NCBI GenBank assembly: GCA_050330055.1 | Contig: JBHJOF010000218.1 | Span: 1-5,371 of the forward strand | Reading direction: 5' to 3' | Length of the DNA stretch: 5,371 bases | Source of the DNA: JBHJOF01 sp050330055 | GTDB lineage: Bacteria > Pseudomonadota > Alphaproteobacteria > Kiloniellales > JAKSDN01 | In this document: piece by piece, positions 1 to 4,858 of the stretch | Layout of the letters: every line of letters starts with the position of its first letter | How positions within the stretch are numbered: the first letter of the stretch is position 1 | Notes under the pieces: model-generated | Databases searched by the model: none | What the model was told of the DNA's origin: nothing | Seen by the model: only the letters and a program-made list of their open reading frames with translations | Translations under genes and position numbers: made by a program

Positions 1-1025
1 CCGTTGGTATAATCCGGCAGGACGAACTCGGCGACAATCGGGGCGTGGAACGAGGCGGCGCGGGCGCTCGCCTTGTCCTCGTCGAGGATCTCGTCGGGCA
101 GGCCCTCGTTCAGTATCTCGACCTCGCGGTAGTGGGCGAAGAGCGCGCGCGACACCAGGACGTGATCGAGCATGGCCGGTATGCCCTGATGCAGCACGCT
201 ATAGCGCCGCGATTCCGGCAGGCTGCGTTCGAGCGAAATCAGCGCCCGTCCCGCCAGCCCAGGGTTGCCGGTGTCGCTCGGCTCGCCGCGAAGGGTGCGC
301 AACGGCGTCTCGCGCTCCTCGGCATTGAAGTCGCCCACCACGGCGATCAGCGGCTCGGCCTCGCGGTCGAACAGGGCCTCCAGCGCCAGGCGCGCCTCGA
401 GCGCCTGGCCGCTGCGCTTCAGGGTGGCGAGGTAGAAGCCCTCGGCCCAGCCGGCGACGCTCTTCCACATGAAGGGGCCTTCCTTCTGGCCGGCGATGGG
501 CGCGGCGAGCGGTGCCCGCAGGTGCAGATCGATCAGGTGCAGGCGGCGGCCGCCGGGCAGCGCGATCTCGACCTGCAGCAGCGGCCTGTCCCAGGTCACC
601 GCCTGAGGCTCGGTCTCGGCCGGTCCGGCGGACCGCCCGGCGGTCGGCTGGGCGGTCGCCGGGCGATAGGACGGCGGGGTGACCAGCTCGTGACGCAGCG
701 CCCGCGCCGCCGTGATCGGGAAGCGGCTCAGCACGACCAGGTTGTGCACATCGGCGATGCCGCCATCTCGCGCGCTGCCCGCCACGGCGCGCTCGAAGGC
801 GGCATAGGGCGTGTCCTGTAGCAGCCGGTCGAGCGCCAGCAGCGCGCGAGGGCCGCCGCCCGGCGGATGCTGGCCGTTGACCTCCTGCAGACAGAGCAGG
901 TCTGCGGCCAGGCGCAGCAGCCGCGGCCGCAGCACGGCGATGCGCTCGTCGAGGCTCGGCGCCCGGCTGGGCTGGTCGTCGAGGCTCTCGAGATTGAAGG
1001 TGGCGAGGCGCAGCGGCAGGGGCAT
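1..1025 (-). CDS. Endonuclease/exonuclease/phosphatase (EEP) fold protein, C-terminus cut by window edge
   Basis: The frame is open for 341 codons from the ATG at 1023-1025 to the left edge; the stop lies outside. The EEP (DNase I-like) motifs appear in order: A-T-F-N-L with N11, L-Q-E-V with the metal-binding Glu at 48, a D-L-H-L strand in the middle, V-V-G-D-F-N with D232 and N234, L-D-H-V near 286-289, and a final S-F-H-A-P with H327. Family members are metal-dependent phosphodiesterases or phosphatases acting on nucleic acids, phosphoinositides or other phosphoesters; the substrate cannot be told from this sequence. No signal peptide is visible, so a cytoplasmic location is likely. The Asp that normally precedes the catalytic His (S-D-H-x-P) is Phe326 here, which is unusual. 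No strong Shine-Dalgarno sequence precedes the start. The gene lies 46 bp after the small exported protein gene with no visible promoter, so it may be cotranscribed. Family assignment is firm; function is not. Confidence 0.85.
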   Translation of the reverse strand, partial: MPLPLRLATFNLESLDDQPSRAPSLDERIAVLRPRLLRLAADLLCLQEVNGQHPPGGGPRALLALDRLLQDTPYAAFERAVAGSARDGGIADVHNLVVLSRFPITAARALRHELVTPPSYRPATAQPTAGRSAGPAETEPQAVTWDRPLLQVEIALPGGRRLHLIDLHLRAPLAAPIAGQKEGPFMWKSVAGWAEGFYLATLKRSGQALEARLALEALFDREAEPLIAVVGDFNAEERETPLRTLRGEPSDTGNPGLAGRALISLERSLPESRRYSVLHQGIPAMLDHVLVSRALFAHYREVEILNEGLPDEILDEDKASARAASFHAPIVAEFVLPDYTN

Positions 1026-1071
1026 TGCGGGACGGATGCCTAGATAGCTGGGCCGCGCGCCTGGCCGCCGG

Positions 1072-1422
1072 CTAGAGCACCGGCGCCAGATCGGCGTCGA
1101 ACAGGGCCAAGAGCTCGGTGATCCGGCTGTCGCCGCAGCCGTGCTTCCTGACGATGTCCCGGGTTTCGCGTTGGGCAGCGGTCAGCAGCGGCAGGCGCTT
1201 GGCGCCAATGCTGTGGTGGATTTGCTTGGAGATAACGGCAGCCATGCGGTCGTGCGCGTTCTGGTCGAAGCTCACGTTGCGGCACTGCTTGGCAGCCTCT
1301 ATGGCCTGGTGATAGCGGCTGTAGAGCGCCTCGGCCTCGTTCTCCTGGGCGCGGACGAGACCGCCCGTCGCGAGCATCCCGGCAAGGGCCACCACGGCGA
1401 GCCCAGGCAGCAGCGTTCTCAT
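1072..1422 (-). CDS. Small exported protein with two cysteines, function unknown
   Basis: This encodes 116 residues. I do not recognise a named family. The N-terminus is a clear Sec signal peptide: M-R-T, a hydrophobic stretch at about residues 4-23, then V-R-A before Q-E, giving probable cleavage after A26. The mature part of about 90 residues is mostly predicted helix, rich in charged residues and Ala, with exactly two cysteines (C47 and C96) that could form a disulfide in the periplasm. It ends L-A-P-V-L. The start at 1422 is chosen because G-G-G-A-G lies 8 nt upstream and because it places the signal peptide at the terminus. The same frame stays open upstream to 1623, but that extension is Arg/Ser-rich, overlaps the DUF924 gene and would bury the signal peptide. 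It sits 91 bp after the DUF924 gene and 46 bp before the EEP gene. The location is well supported; the role is unknown. Confidence 0.75.
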   Translation of the reverse strand: MRTLLPGLAVVALAGMLATGGLVRAQENEAEALYSRYHQAIEAAKQCRNVSFDQNAHDRMAAVISKQIHHSIGAKRLPLLTAAQRETRDIVRKHGCGDSRITELLALFDADLAPVL

Positions 1423-1444
1423 GCTCCTAACTCCCATCGGTCGT

Positions 1445-1454
1445 TGCAAATGCA
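1445..1454. promoter_or_regulatory. TGCA-N2-TGCA motif upstream of the small exported protein gene
   Basis: TGCAAATGCA lies 22 bp upstream of the start at 1422, within the 91-bp gap. A near-identical inverted motif, TGCATATGCA, lies upstream of the complete chemoreceptor gene at 4789-4798. Two half-sites 2 bp apart could be an operator, but binding is inferred only from the repetition. A weak -10-like TATGCT on the minus strand lies about 42 nt upstream of the same start, with no good -35, so independent transcription of this gene is possible but unproven. Confidence 0.2.
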
Positions 1455-1513
1455 GGCTGCCGACAGCATAGCGCGCCGCGCCGTGGCGGTCGCGCCCCTC
1501 CTTGCGGCTGCTC

Positions 1514-2074
1514 TCAAAACGACGAGTCCGGCTCCTCCAGGAATCCCGCCTCGGCCGCCGAGGTCTGCCGGCCGAGCACCGCGTTGCGATGCGGGAATCG
1601 GCCGAAGCGGGCGATGATGTCACGATGCCGTTCGGCGAAGTCGCACCAGCGCGGGTCCTCGTCCAGCTCGCGCATCAGACGGACGCAGTGCTCCTGGTGG
1701 GCCAGGTCCTCGCTGTGCTCCAGCGGCAGGTAGAGGACGGCCCGCTCGCGCTGCGTCAGCGCCCGGTCGAAACCCTCGGCGATGGCGTGGCACGCGACCG
1801 CGAGCGCGGCGGCGTCGGTGGCATAGTCCCTCAGGTCGTCGCGAAAGATGTTGCGCGGCGCCTGGTCGAGCAGGATGCAGAGCGCCAGGCAGCCGCGCGG
1901 CGTGCCGCACCAGGCGCCGTATCGGCCGGCCGCTGCCTTCTCGTAGTGCACCGACAGCCGGCGTCGCACCTCGTCATCGAAGGCGGCGTCCTTGACGAAC
2001 CACTTCTCCTCCATGCCCGGCGCGAACCAGAAGCCGAGGACCTCGCCCTGGGCCTCCCCCGCATGATGCTGCAT
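1514..2074 (-). CDS. DUF924 family protein
   Basis: This encodes 186 residues, about the usual length for DUF924 (Pfam PF06041), a helical, TPR-like family of unknown biochemical role. Family landmarks read in order: the F-W-F motif (15-17), K-W-F near 24-26 followed by a D-x-x-F-D element, L-L-D-Q-x-P-R-N-I-F-R (68-78), L-P-L-E-H-S-E-D (116-123) followed by a Q-E pair (127-128), and G-R-F-P-H-R-N-A-V-L-G-R (158-169) close to the C-terminus. There is no signal peptide or membrane segment, so it should be cytoplasmic. The ATG at 2074 is chosen because G-G-G-A-G sits 5 nt upstream and because the protein then begins just before the family's first conserved block; the frame is open further upstream but only as a shadow of the regulator gene. 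It lies 26 bp after the TetR-like gene, which strongly suggests cotranscription. Family confidence is high; no function can be assigned. Confidence 0.93.
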   Translation of the reverse strand: MQHHAGEAQGEVLGFWFAPGMEEKWFVKDAAFDDEVRRRLSVHYEKAAAGRYGAWCGTPRGCLALCILLDQAPRNIFRDDLRDYATDAAALAVACHAIAEGFDRALTQRERAVLYLPLEHSEDLAHQEHCVRLMRELDEDPRWCDFAERHRDIIARFGRFPHRNAVLGRQTSAAEAGFLEEPDSSF

Positions 2075-2100
2075 GCGCTCTCCCGTTCCTTTGTTGTTGC

Positions 2101-2799
2101 TCAGCGCCGTGCCGCACGGCGACGCGGTCGGGCCGACTTGCCGTTCCGCCGGCCGCCCGGCTGCGCCGGGCCCCAGAGCCGGACCATGGCGCGGTCGCAG
2201 AACGCCAGGCGGCCGTGCAGCCAGTCGCGGGTGCGTTCCTGGCCGTCGCTCTCGTCGCGCAGCCAGACGCCGAGCGTCGCTAGGAAGAGCGCCGTCAGGC
2301 CGACCTCCTCGACCTGGCGGCGCGCGCCGCCGGCATCGAGCAGAGCCGCCTCGCGCAGCCACTGAATGGTGCGCGACAGGTTGAAGATCATCGGCACCCA
2401 GTGATGCGGATGCGAGGGATAGAGCTTGGTGCCCAGCATCTCGCCGGTGACGCGCCGATGCGCGGCCAGCCCGTCGAACCAGCGCATCATCATGACGTGC
2501 AGGCGCTCCTCGGCGGGTTGTGCGCTGAATCCCGATGGCGGCGGAGCCAGCATGGCGCGCCACCCCTTGGCGAACCAGGCGTCCGTGACGGCATCGAGGT
2601 CGCGATAGTGCGCGACGACGTCTGCCAGGGAAATATCCAGCTGCTCCGCCACGTCGTGCAGGCGCAGCTTGTCCCAGCCGACCGCCTCGGCGCGCCCGAG
2701 CGCCGCCTCCAGAATGCGTTCGTCCAGGGCCCGGTCACCAGCGGCGGCACGGCCGGAGGCCCCGGGTCGCGTGGTCTTTGCCCGCGTTGACTTGGGCAT
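2101..2799 (-). CDS. TetR/COQ9-like transcriptional regulator with a basic C-terminal tail
   Basis: This encodes 232 residues. After a basic, probably disordered N-terminus (1-22), residues about 24-75 form a TetR-type three-helix DNA-binding region: an I-L-E-A-A-L helix, then L-x-L-H-D-V-A-E-Q-L-D-I-S, a turn, and the recognition helix V-V-A-H-Y-R-D. The remainder to about 210 is an all-helical ligand/dimer domain with no recognisable ligand signature; its W-L-R, G-V-W-L-R-D-E-S and W-L-x-x-R-L segments recall the COQ9 branch of the superfamily, so a lipid-binding COQ9-like role is an alternative to a repressor role. The last 16 residues hold eight Arg and one Lys. The ATG at 2799 has G-G-G-A-G 7 nt upstream; an alternative start at 2838 would add 13 residues without good support. 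It is the first gene of a probable operon with DUF924. Family fold is likely; target and ligand are unknown. Confidence 0.82.
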   Translation of the reverse strand: MPKSTRAKTTRPGASGRAAAGDRALDERILEAALGRAEAVGWDKLRLHDVAEQLDISLADVVAHYRDLDAVTDAWFAKGWRAMLAPPPSGFSAQPAEERLHVMMMRWFDGLAAHRRVTGEMLGTKLYPSHPHHWVPMIFNLSRTIQWLREAALLDAGGARRQVEEVGLTALFLATLGVWLRDESDGQERTRDWLHGRLAFCDRAMVRLWGPAQPGGRRNGKSARPRRRAARR

Positions 2800-2828
2800 G
2801 GGCCAGCTCCCTCGCGCTGCGGGAGCCC

Positions 2829-2858
2829 AGCCTAACACGGACTGCGAGCGCTGGTCAG
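2829..2858 (-). promoter_or_regulatory. Weak candidate promoter for the TetR-like gene
   Basis: On the minus strand CTGACC (2853-2858) is a plausible -35 and TAGGCT (2829-2834) a poor -10, with an 18-bp spacer; taking TTAGGC instead gives 17 bp. Transcription would begin near 2822, leaving a leader of about 20 nt before the start at 2799. The -35 directly abuts the three 12-bp repeats. The match to the sigma-70 consensus is modest, so the call rests mainly on position and on the change of function across this gap. Confidence 0.25.
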
Positions 2859-2894
2859 CCCGGTGCCATGCCCGGTGCCATGCCCGGTGCCATG
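2859..2894. repeat. Three perfect tandem copies of a 12-bp unit
   Basis: CCCGGTGCCATG occurs three times head to tail without mismatch, in the 138-bp gap between the heme chemoreceptor stop and the TetR-like start. The array ends exactly where the putative -35 element begins. Twelve bases is close to one helical turn, so copies would face roughly the same side of the DNA, as for iterated protein-binding sites. On the minus strand it also reads as a 12-codon frame from the ATG at 2891-2893: Met-Ala-Pro-Gly three times, then TGA at 2855-2857. No Shine-Dalgarno sequence is correctly placed for that frame. A slippage-prone microsatellite with no function is the simplest alternative. Confidence 0.9.
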
Positions 2895-2937
2895 CGGTAG
2901 CCGGTGACGGCCTTCCCTTCGCCTGGAGACCGGCGCG

Positions 2938-4689
2938 CTAGGCGGCGCGCACCTTGGCCAGGAAGGCCTCGACCTGGTCGGACAGCGTATGCGCCTGTTT
3001 GGCCAGCTCGCCCGAGGCCGTCAGCATATGCGCGGCTGACTGGCCGGTTTCGTCTACGGCCGTGGTGACCCCGGCGATGTTGTCGGAGACCTCCTGCGTT
3101 CCGCTGGAGGCTTCCTGGACGTTGCGCGCGATCTCCTGCGTCGCGGAGCCCTGCTCCTCGACCGCCGAAGCGATGGTGGTGGCGATGCCGTTGATCTCGG
3201 CGACGGTCTTGGCGATCGCCCGGATCGCCTCGGCGGCACCGGTGGTGGCAGCCTGGATGCCGCTGATCTGCTGCGAGATCTCCTCGGTCGCCTTGCCGGT
3301 CTGGGTCGCCAGCGACTTGACCTCGGAGGCAACCACGGCGAAGCCCTTGCCGGCTTCTCCGGCTCGCGCCGCCTCGATCGTCGCGTTGAGCGCCAGGAGA
3401 TTGGTCTGCTCGGCGATGTCCTGGATCAGGTTGACCACCTCACCGATCTTCTGCGCCGCCTCGACCAGGCCCTCGACCTGGCCGTTGGTCTGTTCCGCCT
3501 GCTCGGCCGCGTCGCTCGCCATCTTGGAGGACTGCGTCACCTGGCGGCTGATCTCCTGGATCGAGCCGGCCAGCTCTTCCGAAGCGCTGGCCACGGTCTG
3601 CACGTTGCTGGAGGCCTCCTCCGCCGCCGAGGCCACGGCCATGGCGCGCGACCGGGTCTGCTCGGCGGTGGTCGACATGGCTTCGGCAGTCGACTGCATC
3701 TCGGTCGAGGCTGAGGAGACGCCGTCGACGATGCTCTTGACGCTCTCCTCGAAGGAATTGGCGAGCTGCAGCATGGCCTGGCGCTTCTCGGCCTCGGTGC
3801 GCTTCTCGGTTTCCTTCTGCTCGACCTCCAGCCGCTGCTTCTCGATGGCGTTCTCCTTGAACACCTGGACGGCACCCGCCATGGCGCCGATCTCATCGAC
3901 GCGCTCGCGGTCGGGCACCTCGACGCTCGTGTCGCCCTCGGCGAGGCGCAGCATGGCCCGGGTCATGGCCTTGATCGGATTGACGATCCGCTTGCCCACA
4001 AAAACGCAGACCAGCACCAGGATGACACCGACCAGAGCCGCGCCCAGCACGATCTTGTTGCTGAGCCAGTCGCTGGCCGCGATCTGCGCGTCGATGACGG
4101 TGTTGACTTCAAGCACGCCACGGACGTCGCCCAGCGCCCAGTCGGTTTTCGGCGAGTTCGGGAGGCTGTTGTGGCAGTTGACGCAGGTCTCGGCGACCAT
4201 GAGGTCGGCGACGGCAACCCGCACGGTCGCCTGGCCGTCGCGTACCTCCTGGCGGGAGAACACCTGGTCCGGGTTCTGGCTCAGGAAGGCCCAGGCCTCC
4301 TGCTGAAAGGCATCGAGGGTCCGGTCGGCGCGGTTCGGAAAGGGGAATCCGCTGTAGAGATTGATGGTCGTGTTTTCCTTCGCCAGCAGCTCGCTCAGAT
4401 CATGCATCATGGTCGCCGGCAGGGGGATCGAATTGGACTCGCCCCGGTGGTTGATCGAGGGCTTCAGGCTGCCAGTGCTCACGGCCTTGGTGACGACGTT
4501 CTCCGTGTAGTAGCCGCGGATCGTCTTGAACTGGTTGACCGTGGCAACGCCCGCCTGAATCGCGGCTTCGCGGGCATTGTCGAGAATCGCCCGCGGAATG
4601 AAGATCCAGGCGACGGCAAGACTGGCGACGAGCAGGAGCGGCAGCGGAATCACGAGCGCCCAAAGAATGCTCTTTTGCGCGGACTTCAT
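2938..4689 (-). CDS. Methyl-accepting chemotaxis protein with a periplasmic Tll0287-like c-type heme sensor domain
   Basis: This encodes 583 residues. Order: membrane segment 1 (about 8-31); periplasmic sensor (32-211) with the Tll0287-like/DUF3365 signature I-R-G-Y-Y-T-x-N-V-V and a single C-V-N-C-H heme motif (C169, C172, H173), followed by G-D-V-R-G-V-L-E-V; membrane segment 2 (about 212-231); HAMP (about 232-284, with V-N-P-I and D-E-I-G); a charged coiled coil; and the MA signalling domain to the end. The hairpin tip is near 425-454 (I-A-E-Q-T-N-L-L-A-L-N-A-T-I-E-A-A-R). Candidate CheR/CheB methylation pairs fit the small-small-x-E-E-x-small-small pattern at E357/E358, E371/E372 and E511/E512. 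There is no C-terminal CheR-tethering pentapeptide. It should sit in the inner membrane, signal through CheW/CheA, and need cytochrome c maturation for heme attachment. Redox, oxygen or NO sensing is inferred. The ATG at 4689 is preferred over GTG at 4692 because GGAG is 6 nt away rather than 3. Confidence 0.95.
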   Translation of the reverse strand: MKSAQKSILWALVIPLPLLLVASLAVAWIFIPRAILDNAREAAIQAGVATVNQFKTIRGYYTENVVTKAVSTGSLKPSINHRGESNSIPLPATMMHDLSELLAKENTTINLYSGFPFPNRADRTLDAFQQEAWAFLSQNPDQVFSRQEVRDGQATVRVAVADLMVAETCVNCHNSLPNSPKTDWALGDVRGVLEVNTVIDAQIAASDWLSNKIVLGAALVGVILVLVCVFVGKRIVNPIKAMTRAMLRLAEGDTSVEVPDRERVDEIGAMAGAVQVFKENAIEKQRLEVEQKETEKRTEAEKRQAMLQLANSFEESVKSIVDGVSSASTEMQSTAEAMSTTAEQTRSRAMAVASAAEEASSNVQTVASASEELAGSIQEISRQVTQSSKMASDAAEQAEQTNGQVEGLVEAAQKIGEVVNLIQDIAEQTNLLALNATIEAARAGEAGKGFAVVASEVKSLATQTGKATEEISQQISGIQAATTGAAEAIRAIAKTVAEINGIATTIASAVEEQGSATQEIARNVQEASSGTQEVSDNIAGVTTAVDETGQSAAHMLTASGELAKQAHTLSDQVEAFLAKVRAA

Positions 4690-4770
4690 CACGGTCTCCA
4701 GCAGAACCCAGGTGGCGAGGCCTCAGGACCGTAGATGGCAATATTTAACAAGGACTGTATGGAGCAAAAC

Positions 4771-4812
4771 ATTAGAACCTGCCTAAAGTGCATATGCATG
4801 TCTTTGACAAAG
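4771..4812 (-). promoter_or_regulatory. Candidate promoter and palindromic sites upstream of the heme chemoreceptor
   Basis: The 169-bp gap between the two receptors has a marked AT-rich core (about 4735-4815) in otherwise GC-rich DNA. On the minus strand TCTAAT (4771-4776) matches the -10 consensus at five of six bases but lacks a proper -35. The -35 position is instead covered by the perfect palindrome TGCATATGCA (4789-4798), with CTTTG-A-CAAAG (4802-4812) just beyond. An alternative reading uses TTGTCA (4805-4810) as -35 with TTTAGG 17 bp away, a poor -10. Either way the receptor probably has its own promoter, possibly needing an activator or blocked by a repressor at the palindromes. The leader to the start at 4689 would be about 75 nt for the TCTAAT reading. 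Confidence 0.4.
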
Positions 4813-4858
4813 CTCTAGCGTCCACCTGGCACGCCGCTGCGACGGCTGTTCTGCGCGC

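Noticed and set aside
45..821. A 258-codon plus-strand frame at the left end
   Set aside because: It lies opposite the EEP gene, whose motifs N11, E48, D232/N234 and H327 are all in one minus-strand frame. The plus-strand product shows no recognisable domain.
1423..1623. Upstream in-frame extension of the small exported protein
   Set aside because: It would add 67 Arg/Ser-rich residues before an otherwise terminal signal peptide and overlap the DUF924 gene.
1502..2365. A 287-codon plus-strand frame
   Set aside because: It is opposite DUF924 and the regulator gene, both of which match known families; its translation has no motifs and ends in Arg/Ser-rich sequence.
2075..2563. Upstream in-frame extension of the DUF924 gene
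   Set aside because: It would overlap the regulator gene by more than 450 bp. DUF924 homology starts just after the ATG at 2074, which has its own Shine-Dalgarno sequence.
2900..2934. Inverted repeat GCCGGT/ACCGGC after the heme receptor, considered as a terminator
   Set aside because: The stem is only 6 bp with a 23-nt loop and no T-run follows on the minus strand, so it does not look like an intrinsic terminator.
2954..4306. A 450-codon open frame on the plus strand opposite the heme chemoreceptor
   Set aside because: It is wholly antisense to a gene with unmistakable domains. Its composition (Ser/Ala/Thr/Cys-rich, no motifs) is what GC-rich codon use on the other strand produces.
4690..4692. 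GTG as the start codon of the heme chemoreceptor
   Set aside because: The adjacent ATG at 4687-4689 is a stronger start and stands 6 nt from GGAG, whereas the GTG is only 3 nt away.
4827..4842. TGGCACG followed by a TGC element, resembling a sigma-54 promoter
   Set aside because: The GG to GC distance is one base short of the required spacing, and it points along the plus strand, where there is no gene.
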